DNA from: an uncultured Eubacterium sp.
GTDB taxonomy: Bacteria; Bacillota; Clostridia; Lachnospirales; Lachnospiraceae
Assembly: GCA_934358495.1 (NCBI GenBank)
Contig: CAKRKO010000036.1
Location: 1-24,828, forward strand
Reading direction: 5' to 3'
DNA: 24,828 nucleotides
Part shown: positions 16,350 to 24,125 of the stretch, one piece after another
How positions within the stretch are numbered: position 1 is the first letter of the stretch
Layout: each line of letters opens with the position of its first letter
Program-made: the position numbers and the translations under genes
The notes under the pieces: generated by a model
Databases searched by the model: none
Told to the model about the DNA's origin: nothing
What the model saw: the letters and a program-made list of their open reading frames with translations, nothing else

Positions 16350-17111
16350 TTAAAGTCTTTCGCGTACCACAGATACGAAATCTCCAATAGTGTTCAGGTT
16401 ACTTGCTTCCTGAATCTCAATTGTTACGTTCAACTGATCTTCAATGGTTGAAATCATAACAATCATCTTCATGGATTCATTGGATAAATCCTCGCGGATA
16501 TCTGTTGCAAGTGTAATAGATGCTGCATCTACTCCATACGCATCTGCTGCCGCCTCAATAACGGTCTGTGTGGTTGCATCATTACTCAGATCTACCGTTG
16601 CAGTTGCTGCTGCTGTTTTTGTTTCTTCTTTCTTTGGTTCCGGTGCCTTGATCTCCGGAATCTTCTTGAATCCGTTATCTTCTACCAGTTCCCAGGCTAC
16701 GACTTTCATATCTTCATCCTGGAACAGTAACGGTTTTACTTCTACTTCATGCTCCTGAATATACTGATCAAATTCTGCATATTTGTCATAATCAACATGT
16801 AACAGACTCGCATTAAACGGGTCGATACCAGGTACTTCAATCTCTACTGCAAAATAGTCTCCCTGTGTGTTACGGAATTCCGGATCACCGAATGCTCCTT
16901 TTGTCGGAAGTGCCTGCTTTACAATACCGCGCATGTTTGTCAGATCCACCCACTCGGTATCCAGACCTCCGCACTCGTTACAGCACAGATAAGGAGGAAA
17001 CTCGATATGTCCGCATCTGGTACATTTTCTTCCCAGAATGGTTCCTTCTTCCAAAGCATCATAATAAGTTTTTACAATCGGTTTTAAATCATATTTTGTC
17101 ATTTTAACCAT
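16350..17111 (-). CDS. DUF35 zinc-ribbon/OB-fold protein fused to an acyl-carrier domain
   Basis: DUF35 proteins are partners of thiolase-like enzymes and are thought to help bind or channel acyl thioesters. Residues 1-145 are the DUF35 part, with the zinc ribbon Cys30-X2-Cys33 and Cys44-X2-Cys47 followed by an OB-fold ending in KVVAWELVEDNG. Residues 150-174 are a Pro/Lys/Glu/Ala linker. Residues 175-253 look like an acyl-carrier domain: DLSNESM (208-214) matches the DLGADSL attachment motif, making Ser213 the predicted phosphopantetheine site. It starts 12 bases after the thiolase stop; GTAGGAGAGGAGG serves ATG at 17111, though 17102 is also possible. A 238-base gap with structured repeats separates it from the next gene. 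Confidence 0.85.
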   Translation of the reverse strand: MVKMTKYDLKPIVKTYYDALEEGTILGRKCTRCGHIEFPPYLCCNECGGLDTEWVDLTNMRGIVKQALPTKGAFGDPEFRNTQGDYFAVEIEVPGIDPFNASLLHVDYDKYAEFDQYIQEHEVEVKPLLFQDEDMKVVAWELVEDNGFKKIPEIKAPEPKKEETKTAAATATVDLSNDATTQTVIEAAADAYGVDAASITLATDIREDLSNESMKMIVMISTIEDQLNVTIEIQEASNLNTIGDFVSVVRERL

Positions 17112-17123
17112 CGTCCTCCTCTC

Positions 17124-18422
17124 CTACTTTCTCTCCATCATGATATTCAATACGTTCTGACTTCCGCCAAATCCACGCAGCATTGCATGTTTTACATCAT
17201 GCTGAACCTGTGTTGCACCTGCATCTCCCCGCATCTGATGAACTGCCTCATATACATCATGTAATCCGGAAGCACCTGCTGCATGACCATACTGGCAACG
17301 ACCACCATTTGTATTGATCGGACGGTCTCCGTCATAAGCGATACGGCCTTCTTTTGTATACTGCCAGCCTTCACCCTTCGGCAGATATTCACACATCTCA
17401 GCAGACAGGAATTCGGACTGATTGTAGAAATCATTTGCAAGGAAGATATCCATATCCGCACCTGTCAGTCCGGTCAGCTCTTTTACCTGACGATATGCAT
17501 TCTGTGTTGCATACATCTCATTTCTCGGGTTTCCAGCCTCCACATTAGAATGACCGATACCAAGAATCTCAATCGGATGATCGGTATATTTGTAAGCCAG
17601 CTCTGTCGGGCATACAATAATTGCTGCTGCACCGTCACATCGCTGTTCAAAGTGAGAACCTCTCATATATTTTCCAATTAATGGATTGAATTTGGAATGC
17701 AGATACTCATAAGCGGAATCCATACCGTTTGTTGTTGCAAGTTCCTCATATGTATTATTGGTAATGGTACTCAACGGATTTAATGCTGCTGCACGACGGC
17801 AGTTGACAGATAAAGCAGTCATCATTGCATCCACATCCTCTTCGCTGATTCCATTCTCTTTCACATAATAATCCAGCCAGGATTCAGAGTTAAATGGCAG
17901 AGAACCACGGGTAAATAAGGTATAATCTCTGCACTGAGTAGAAGCCAGTACATCATGGAAGATCGCATCTGTACCGAAACGACGTTTTGTTACCACTCTG
18001 GTCGGGTATGCGATGGAATATGGTGTCTCGATACAACCACTCAGAACCATGTCATATTCACCGGAAGCAACTAATGCAACGGCTGTCTCCACGCCCACAT
18101 AACCGGTTGCACATGCTTCACTGTGATGATAGGAGCCTTTTCCTTTCATTCCGATCCAGTTTGCCACATGCATGTTTGGAGTTGCCAGGTTACTGGTCCA
18201 TCCCGGTCCGGCCTGTCCATGGATATAAAATTCCACATCACTGCCATCGACTCCGGCATCTTTCATGGCATCCCGCGCTGCATATGCAAAAAGTTCCTGC
18301 TCATTCATACCATCTACGGACGGATCATCCAAAATACGGACAAACGGAGTTGCACCTACGCCAATGATGGAAACGCTTCTTTTAAACGGTTTTAATTTCG
18401 GAAGATTATCATTAAAGCTCAT
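17124..18422 (-). CDS. Thiolase-like enzyme of the DUF35-partnered type
   Basis: A 432-residue thiolase-fold protein. Cys104 in SEACATGYVG is the predicted acyl-accepting nucleophile, Asn330 in LANDFYNQSE aligns with the NEAF-type asparagine, and His380 in QYGHAAGASG is the GHPxGxSG histidine. The second cysteine of biosynthetic thiolases is missing: the C-terminal stretch reads RGFGGSQN in place of CxGGG. This pattern fits SCP-x/archaeal-type thiolases and retro-aldol or C-acylating relatives that need a DUF35 subunit. It starts at ATG behind AGGAG, is first in the operon, and lies across from the PucR-type regulator with a palindrome between them. It could cleave or form a carbon-carbon bond; which cannot be said from sequence. 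Confidence 0.88.
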   Translation of the reverse strand: MSFNDNLPKLKPFKRSVSIIGVGATPFVRILDDPSVDGMNEQELFAYAARDAMKDAGVDGSDVEFYIHGQAGPGWTSNLATPNMHVANWIGMKGKGSYHHSEACATGYVGVETAVALVASGEYDMVLSGCIETPYSIAYPTRVVTKRRFGTDAIFHDVLASTQCRDYTLFTRGSLPFNSESWLDYYVKENGISEEDVDAMMTALSVNCRRAAALNPLSTITNNTYEELATTNGMDSAYEYLHSKFNPLIGKYMRGSHFEQRCDGAAAIIVCPTELAYKYTDHPIEILGIGHSNVEAGNPRNEMYATQNAYRQVKELTGLTGADMDIFLANDFYNQSEFLSAEMCEYLPKGEGWQYTKEGRIAYDGDRPINTNGGRCQYGHAAGASGLHDVYEAVHQMRGDAGATQVQHDVKHAMLRGFGGSQNVLNIMMERK

Positions 18423-18540
18423 TTTTCATTCTCCTTTTTATCAATTTTTACAGTTCACAATAACTATCTCTGCTGATTACATTGTATAAAAAATATGACT
18501 CACTTTTTTTGTATGATGTCTGCGAAATATACAAGTGTTT

Positions 18541-18558
18541 TTCTACACTAATGTAGAA
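18541..18558. promoter_or_regulatory. Palindromic operator between thiolase and regulator genes
   Basis: TTCTACACTAATGTAGAA is a palindrome broken at one base pair and matches the site at 11601-11618 at 16 of 18 positions. It ends eight bases upstream of the regulator's -35 box and lies about 119 bases upstream of the thiolase start. No convincing sigma-A promoter faces the thiolase gene, which suggests that the regulator activates that side and perhaps adjusts its own expression. Confidence 0.65.
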
Positions 18559-18566
18559 TAAGTGTT

Positions 18567-18595
18567 TTTACATTGCTTATTATTTTGTGTATAAT
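18567..18595 (+). promoter_or_regulatory. Sigma-A-type promoter of the PucR-type regulator
   Basis: TTTACA (18567-18572) and TATAAT (18590-18595) are 17 bases apart; the predicted transcript starts about 20 bases before the start codon. Confidence 0.65.
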
Positions 18596-18621
18596 AAAGG
18601 ACAGACAGAGGAGGACTTGAA

Positions 18622-20166
18622 ATGTACATAGGGTTAAAACAAATTCAATATCAGTTGGGAGACTATTCCACACTGCTGACTTCATCCGATGGTATACATG
18701 CCCTGACTGGATGGAATAAACTATATGATGCGCCGCAGCCACTGACCATCCATTTACTGTATACATGCACCTATACACTGGAACTGCTCTCTTTCCCATT
18801 TATTCAGGATATGCATCTTTTATGTATTGTTCCTGAGGATATCAATATGGATATACTGAACAGTCAGTTCCCGGATTTTGTAAGTGTCTTATTTGTGCAA
18901 TGTAATAATCCCGAAAAAATCTATGGTCTTTTGCAAAGCTATTACAATATTCAGTGCGGTGTTGGATTTTACGGTTCTACACTCCTCGATTTTCTGGCTT
19001 TTGATAACGGATTACAGCCAGCCATCGACTATTCTTACCGGGTATTTGGAAATCCGGTATTTGTTTTTGATGCAAATTATAATCTGATCGCAGCTCCCTT
19101 TGAAAAACTAAAAGATCAGAATTTTACGGATCGTACACTGGAGAAAAAAGGATTTACCGATCAGGATTTTAAAATGGTCAGCCGACAGAATAATATCCAT
19201 GAACGGGTAAAAAGAAGTGAACTCCCAATCCATGCTTTCAATGAAGAACTCGGTTATGAACAGCTTTACTGTTCCATTAACACAAGCAAAGATCTCGGTC
19301 ATATTGTCGTTTCCGCCATCAATAAACCACTGGAACCGATCGATACTGAATTTCTGCTGATTTTAAAAAAATATATCAATGAGCAAATCATAAAAGATGC
19401 ATTCATTCAGAATGCGCGTGGATTTAACTATGAATATTTTATTCGTGATCTGTTGGATCACAAAATTGCCGCAGACCGTTCTTCTATTACACATATGAAT
19501 TATGTAAAGGACGATTTCAACGGCAACAATTACTGTATCGTCATCGAAATTGCAAAAAGTCAGGAAACCGTCAATGCACGTCATGTCCGAAACATGCTGG
19601 AGAGCCGGATTCCATATCTGAAAACAGTTATTTACAATGGTCAGCTCATTGCCATCATTACGATTCCGACCAATCAGTTGCTTCCACCAGAGTATATAGA
19701 TACCCTGAAAAAGCTCTGTCAGGAAAATGGGCTTTTTGCCGGTATGAGCAACTGTTTCCAAGATATTTTAAATATTGAAGAATACTACAATCAGGCATTA
19801 CGCTCCATTGAACTTGGTACATGCAAGGAACATTCACCCAACCTGTTTTCCTACCAAAATTATTATCTGGAACATATGCTGAATTCTTTTACATTAAATG
19901 AATCCAGCTGGACTTTCTGTCATCCGAAAATGCAGTTTTTGCTAGATTATGATAAAGAACACCATTCTGAGCTTGCCTATACATTATACATGTATCTGAC
20001 TCATGAACGAAATCTCGCTGCAACGGCAGAAGCCATGGATATGCACCGTACCTCTCTGGTCTATCGATTCAAAAAAATAAATACTCTGATTGGAGAAGAT
20101 TTTGATGATTACAGGGAACGGATGTATCTGATTTTATCGTATGAAATGAACCGTCCAACCGCATAA
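18622..20166 (+). CDS. PucR/CdaR-family transcriptional regulator
   Basis: A 514-residue one-component regulator. Residues 1-115 are an uncharacterised N-terminal region, about 120-260 resemble a PAS/GAF-like ligand-sensing domain (GNPVFVFDANYNLIAAPFE), about 265-430 the CdaR GGDEF-like middle domain, and 451-514 the PucR C-terminal helix-turn-helix (ERNLAATAEAMDMHRTSLVY and RFKKINTLIGEDF). The start is ATG behind GAGGAGG. It is divergent from the thiolase operon; the shared palindrome at 18541 and 11601 suggests that it controls both operons of the cluster. Family members often activate catabolic genes on sensing the substrate; the ligand here is unknown. Confidence 0.9.
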   Translation: MYIGLKQIQYQLGDYSTLLTSSDGIHALTGWNKLYDAPQPLTIHLLYTCTYTLELLSFPFIQDMHLLCIVPEDINMDILNSQFPDFVSVLFVQCNNPEKIYGLLQSYYNIQCGVGFYGSTLLDFLAFDNGLQPAIDYSYRVFGNPVFVFDANYNLIAAPFEKLKDQNFTDRTLEKKGFTDQDFKMVSRQNNIHERVKRSELPIHAFNEELGYEQLYCSINTSKDLGHIVVSAINKPLEPIDTEFLLILKKYINEQIIKDAFIQNARGFNYEYFIRDLLDHKIAADRSSITHMNYVKDDFNGNNYCIVIEIAKSQETVNARHVRNMLESRIPYLKTVIYNGQLIAIITIPTNQLLPPEYIDTLKKLCQENGLFAGMSNCFQDILNIEEYYNQALRSIELGTCKEHSPNLFSYQNYYLEHMLNSFTLNESSWTFCHPKMQFLLDYDKEHHSELAYTLYMYLTHERNLAATAEAMDMHRTSLVYRFKKINTLIGEDFDDYRERMYLILSYEMNRPTA

Positions 20167-20176
20167 ACACTGGGGT

Positions 20177-20211
20177 GCAACCTAAAGTTGCGCAATCGCT
20201 CACGTCGATTG
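20177..20211 (+). terminator. Possible weak terminator after the regulator
   Basis: Two adjacent hairpins, GCAAC/GTTGC (20177-20181, 20187-20191) and CAATCG/CGATTG (20193-20198, 20206-20211), follow the stop codon by ten bases. T-rich sequence appears only some bases further on, so termination is uncertain. Confidence 0.3.
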
Positions 20212-20314
20212 GTAGACATTTTCCGCTGATTTTTTATACTGAAAACAGATGAGATGCATAGCACATTATGTATTTCAGATTTCCGGAAAGTTACATAATA
20301 TCAGGTTAATTCCG

Positions 20315-20331
20315 TAATGAAAATTTCATTA
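20315..20331. promoter_or_regulatory. 17-base palindrome ahead of the HTH membrane protein gene
   Basis: TAATGAAAATTTCATTA is symmetric around a central base and lies about 32 bases upstream of the start codon of the HTH protein, overlapping where its promoter should be. It may be an autoregulatory operator (inference). Confidence 0.4.
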
Positions 20332-20363
20332 TAGAATACCCTTTTTCCAGACGGAGGTACACT

Positions 20364-21710
20364 ATGACATTAGGTGAAAAATTATATACATTACGAACGA
20401 AACAGAATATGACACAGGAACAGCTTGCAGAAAAACTGCAGGTTTCCCGCCAATCTATTTCCAAATGGGAATCCGATGCCACACGCCCGGATCTTGAAAA
20501 ATTGAAATTTCTGGCAGAGTTTTATCACTTGTCGTTAGATAAGTTATTAGATGAAGATGTGGATATTTTTGCAAAAGAAACTTCTTCTGATTTGAGTCAG
20601 GATTCCGATTACGATTCAAATCACCGGAATGGTGCAGATGCATCAGCCAATTCCGCTTTTGTAAATAATCAAAGTGATGATGCAGATCATCATGATAATT
20701 CTTCTGCATTAGGTGTTTCTCTGGAAACCATTGAAAAGATTACTTCTGAAATCCTGCAGAAAAATCACAAAACCTGGAAACGGACTTTCATCGGATTTGG
20801 TACCGCGTGCCTGGCCTTGACAGTTGCTTTGATTATAGTCACAATAACTTTTTCCACTAAATTAAACGCGCTTTCCACTCAGATTGCACAGAGCTCCGCT
20901 CCGGTTTATATAAATAATGATTCCGATTACACCACGGAACGGGATACTTATTTTCAAAGTTATAACGCGACTGCGGATTCCGTTACGGAAGATGGAAAAA
21001 ATCTGCATGTCAAATTTACTGCTGTTTTGAAAAATTATCAGGACAACACGACTCTGACCATGCAGCTTCTGAATAACTCAGATCAAAGTAATATCCCAGT
21101 TACATTTACCTATGAGGACGGCACTTATACTGGTTTCGCTGACCTGCCAATCAGTGCTGACACCTATACGACAACTGCATGCATCGATACAAACGGTTCA
21201 AAACAGACCGTAGATATGTATGATGAGTATAGCTCTTTTTCTGTCCTGTCACTGGCAGACTGGCAGCCAGGTCTTGAAGTTGATGGAAATTCTTATGATA
21301 AGCTGAATCGTCGCAATGATGGACAATTCAATCTGAACTGCAGCAAACTCAACTGTCGTTCCTTTATCTCAGACGTCACACTTGAGATTCTGGCAAATGA
21401 CACCAAAGTATACTCTTATTCTTTAGATGATGAGGATATGAACATTTTATCTGAGGAAGGAACTACACTCTACATACCTTACAGTTTCACACTTTCCAAA
21501 GATAATACAGCAGAAACATGCACTGTCAGACTACACTGGTATAATTCCATAATAAAACAATATATTACCTATGAAGTAGACGGCGTCGGCTTAACTTTTT
21601 TTAATGTCACAAATTCAGATATTATTACCTCTATCCTTTTTAACCCTGATCTGGATTCTGATGATGGCGCTGCTCCTGTAAAGGTTACATTTTCATCAAC
21701 TGAGCCATAA
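20364..21710 (+). CDS. Membrane-anchored XRE-type HTH protein with extracytoplasmic domain
   Basis: The 448-residue protein begins with a classic XRE/Cro helix-turn-helix (6-60: MTQEQLAEKLQVSRQSISKW), then an Asp/Ser/Asn-rich linker (65-135), a single membrane segment at about 142-164, and about 280 residues outside the cell that look beta-rich with repeated immunoglobulin-like or carbohydrate-binding-like stretches (not assigned). It starts with ATG behind GGAGG. Such a layout suggests a one-component sensor that passes an outside signal to DNA at the membrane, but the signal and targets are unknown. It is a single-gene unit and unlikely to be part of the neighbouring cluster. Confidence 0.85.
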   Translation: MTLGEKLYTLRTKQNMTQEQLAEKLQVSRQSISKWESDATRPDLEKLKFLAEFYHLSLDKLLDEDVDIFAKETSSDLSQDSDYDSNHRNGADASANSAFVNNQSDDADHHDNSSALGVSLETIEKITSEILQKNHKTWKRTFIGFGTACLALTVALIIVTITFSTKLNALSTQIAQSSAPVYINNDSDYTTERDTYFQSYNATADSVTEDGKNLHVKFTAVLKNYQDNTTLTMQLLNNSDQSNIPVTFTYEDGTYTGFADLPISADTYTTTACIDTNGSKQTVDMYDEYSSFSVLSLADWQPGLEVDGNSYDKLNRRNDGQFNLNCSKLNCRSFISDVTLEILANDTKVYSYSLDDEDMNILSEEGTTLYIPYSFTLSKDNTAETCTVRLHWYNSIIKQYITYEVDGVGLTFFNVTNSDIITSILFNPDLDSDDGAAPVKVTFSSTEP

Positions 21711-21805
21711 CTGTGAGTTTATATTAAAAGTGGAGAAACTTAAATTATACGCAGATTTGTTATTACACATTTATTAGCGAAAACAATTTTTTTGCGGACA
21801 AAGTA

Positions 21806-21836
21806 GAAGGCGAACAGGTCATTCCTGCTCGCCTTC
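21806..21836 (-). terminator. Hairpin across the stop codon of the transglutaminase-like gene
   Basis: GAAGGCGAACAGG (21806-21818) pairs with CCTGCTCGCCTTC (21824-21836) around TCATT, which contains the stop codon of the minus-strand gene. The 13-bp helix lies between two converging genes and may end transcription from either side, although the T runs are modest. Confidence 0.5.
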
Positions 21837-22847
21837 ATTTGCTTCTTCCATATCAATACATGCATCTTCCACTGCATCCACAAAACTGACACGCATCACA
21901 GCCTGCGCCCAGTTCACGCTGATCCTTGCTGCTTTCTGTTTCTCATCCCCGGCTTTTTTAATCTGTTCTAACAGTTCCTGAAAAACGTCTTTTGTCAGAT
22001 AACCGCCACGCCAGTGAAAGGTCAGTAATCTTTCTTTTTTTGCCGCCTGCAAAGACCGCTTGTACACGTCTTCAATTTTTGTAAAAGACAGTTTTTTCTC
22101 CCGGTAATAAAAATGATCTCCATCCGTACATGGAGGCGCCGGTGCGATCAGTGGTTCGTGATCCCGGAAAATCTTTTTATCTTCCAGATTAAAATAATCA
22201 TAGCGTAGTTCCTGTCCCGCAAGACTGTGTTTTCCAAGGGTATTATCAAATGTAACATCTAAATGATAATACTGTCCGCCAATTTTTACGATATTCCATG
22301 TATGGCGATACTTGATGCCTTTCTCCGGATTGTTCCCGCAAATGGCGATCATGCACCAGATACCAAGAGTATCACACAGCACTTTCACAGATTTTGCAAT
22401 GCCCTCGCAGACTCCCACGCCATGTCCCAGCGGTCCGATGATTTCATGGGAATATGCTTTTTTCAGTTTATCGTAAGTTACATTTTCACAGATAAAATCG
22501 TGGATGTATTTTTCCTTCTCCCACTCTGACAGATTTATTGCTGCCCGCGCCAGTTTCTCCACCCGGGCTTTCATGGCTTTCTGATGCTCCCGGATTTTAT
22601 TTTTATCAAATAAATATTCCGGAAGCAGAATCAGATTGGAAGAACTGTCATAGTAGCGGTACTGATATCCCGTCGTCCAGAAAATCTCCGGATGATCCAG
22701 GCGCATTTGAAAAAAGATATCATATAGCTCCCGCCCGTCAATACGCGGAATCTGAATCTCTGTATCCAGTGCCGTGATGCCCTGCAGCATTCCATGATAC
22801 ACAGCCTGTTGCAGTTTATTCATCTTATTATAGTAAAATTGTTCCAT
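21819..22847 (-). CDS. Transglutaminase-like cysteine-protease-fold protein
   Basis: The 342-residue protein carries the transglutaminase-core triad: Cys147 in GVGVCEGIAKS, His182 in YRHTWNIVKI and Asp197 in YYHLDVTFD. There is no signal peptide or membrane segment, so unlike many relatives it is probably cytosolic. About 130 helical residues precede the core and a charged helical part follows it. The start is ATG at 22847; the ribosome site is weak (AAGGA 12 bases upstream). It follows the cobaltochelatase gene after 42 bases, so they may be cotranscribed. Proteins of this fold can be peptidases, amidases or inactive binding modules; the intact triad suggests activity, on an unknown substrate. 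Confidence 0.85.
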   Translation of the reverse strand: MEQFYYNKMNKLQQAVYHGMLQGITALDTEIQIPRIDGRELYDIFFQMRLDHPEIFWTTGYQYRYYDSSSNLILLPEYLFDKNKIREHQKAMKARVEKLARAAINLSEWEKEKYIHDFICENVTYDKLKKAYSHEIIGPLGHGVGVCEGIAKSVKVLCDTLGIWCMIAICGNNPEKGIKYRHTWNIVKIGGQYYHLDVTFDNTLGKHSLAGQELRYDYFNLEDKKIFRDHEPLIAPAPPCTDGDHFYYREKKLSFTKIEDVYKRSLQAAKKERLLTFHWRGGYLTKDVFQELLEQIKKAGDEKQKAARISVNWAQAVMRVSFVDAVEDACIDMEEANEGEQE

Positions 22848-22889
22848 AATGATACGTTATCCTTACTCCTGTACACGTCCCAGCTTCTC

Positions 22890-23666
22890 TTATTCTTCCG
22901 CCTGCTGCGCATGCACTACAAACATCTGCTGTACAAATGCATAACTTCCAAGTCCGGTCAGTATACAGGAAGTCTCAATTCCACTACTTTCCAGAACATT
23001 TTTCCAGGAGTCCTTATTCTTCCCTGCCATATCATTTCTGGCATGATCTCCTGCCACAAGCAATAGTGGTGATAATACGGCTTTTTTATAGCCTTGCCTG
23101 CACAGCTGCTTTTTCACATCCTCAATCGCTGGATATCCCTCTACCGTACCAATAAATACATTTTCAAATCCCTGTGTCTGCAGCTGATGCTCCAGTGCCG
23201 GATAGCATGCATTGGCAAAATGCGCTGTTCCATGACCCATAAAAAGAAATGCGTCAGAAGAATTCCTGAAATCAAAAATTTCATTCAAACCTCTGATCAG
23301 CTGTTCATAATCAGACTGTTGATGCAGAAGCGGATGACCCACACGTACAGATGCAAACTCCTTCTTATACATTTTCACAAGTTCCATCAGTTCATCATAC
23401 TCATATCCATGAATCATATAAGTCGGCTGAATCAGCAGTTCTGTATAACCATCTGCCGAAAATTTTTTCAAAGCCTCCTCAATTGTGTCAATTGTTATGG
23501 AATCCCGCTCTCGCAACTTTTTGATAATTCTGTGGCTGCCGTAGGCCCGACGCATTTCATACTCCGGAAACGCCTTTGTAAGCACCTGTTCCACCGGAAT
23601 AATATTCTGTTCCTCTGCTTCTCTGTAAGAAGTTCCGAAACTAACCACTAATAACCCCTTTTTCAT
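22890..23666 (-). CDS. cbiK: Sirohydrochlorin cobaltochelatase (anaerobic type)
   Basis: Inserts Co2+ into sirohydrochlorin in the anaerobic cobalamin pathway. The 258-residue protein has the family start KKGLLVVSFGTSYREAEE, Glu89 in HGYEYDEL, His145 in MGHGTAH and His208 in VAGDHARNDM, matching the metal-binding Glu/His/His set known from Salmonella CbiK. No signal peptide is seen, unlike the periplasmic CbiK of some sulfate reducers. It starts with ATG behind GGGGGAG. Its neighbours are not cobalamin genes, so it stands apart from any cob/cbi operon in this window. Confidence 0.93.
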   Translation of the reverse strand: MKKGLLVVSFGTSYREAEEQNIIPVEQVLTKAFPEYEMRRAYGSHRIIKKLRERDSITIDTIEEALKKFSADGYTELLIQPTYMIHGYEYDELMELVKMYKKEFASVRVGHPLLHQQSDYEQLIRGLNEIFDFRNSSDAFLFMGHGTAHFANACYPALEHQLQTQGFENVFIGTVEGYPAIEDVKKQLCRQGYKKAVLSPLLLVAGDHARNDMAGKNKDSWKNVLESSGIETSCILTGLGSYAFVQQMFVVHAQQAEE

Positions 23667-23706
23667 CTGCTACTCCCCCATTTTACCGGTATCCCGTCTG
23701 CTTTGC

Positions 23707-24039
23707 TTACTTCGTGTTTCTTTTTTGATATTCATTATAATCATCTACAGAAATTCTTGCAAATTCACATGCACTCTCCAAAGTAATTCCCATATCAAGC
23801 AGCTGCGCGATTTTTGCCATTACCGTCTTGGTGGCTTCGTTGTCTTCGAGCTTCTGCATGCGTTTCTGACGCTCTCGGTCCTCATAATCTTTCCAGTTTT
23901 CATAATCCTGCACGGTGATTCCTGCAATTGCACAGGCCTCTTCTAAGGTCTCACCGTAACGCTCCATAATTCGTTCTGCTGCTTCAACAAGTGCTGCACA
24001 CAGTTCTTCACTTGTACTTTCCATCATTTCATTTTTCAT
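23707..24039 (-). CDS. Small protein with a duplicated HTH-like motif, unknown function
   Basis: A 110-residue protein I do not recognise. Residues 29-50 (GETLEEACAIAGITVQDYEN..) and 84-105 (GITLESACEFARISVDDYNE..) are the same motif twice, 11 of 22 positions identical, joined by a strongly charged, probably coiled-coil segment (50-80). Each copy resembles a short helix-turn-helix (TLEEACAIAGI). There is no membrane segment. It starts with ATG behind GAGGA, eight bases upstream, and has its own likely promoter. It lies 40 bases before the cobaltochelatase gene and may be cotranscribed with it. Confidence 0.75.
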   Translation of the reverse strand: MKNEMMESTSEELCAALVEAAERIMERYGETLEEACAIAGITVQDYENWKDYEDRERQKRMQKLEDNEATKTVMAKIAQLLDMGITLESACEFARISVDDYNEYQKRNTK

Positions 24040-24095
24040 ATGTAATTCCTCTGTTTTTGATTTTTATCTGTTTTTTCGAACAAATCGACTCTTTT

Positions 24096-24124
24096 ATTTT
24101 ATAGTTTTTCTGTGAAATTTGCAA
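24096..24124 (-). promoter_or_regulatory. Sigma-A-type promoter of the small duplicated-motif gene
   Basis: Minus-strand TTGCAA (24124-24119) and TAAAAT (24101-24096) are 17 bases apart. The -35 box lies against the stop codon of the upstream metallopeptidase gene. Confidence 0.45.
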
Positions 24125-24125
24125 C

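Noticed and set aside
16350..18422. Phloroglucinol-type C-acetyltransferase (PhlABC) complex
   Set aside because: Thiolase and DUF35 parts match in kind, but no KAS III-like PhlA partner or polyketide synthase is present and the rest of the cluster looks redox and energy linked.
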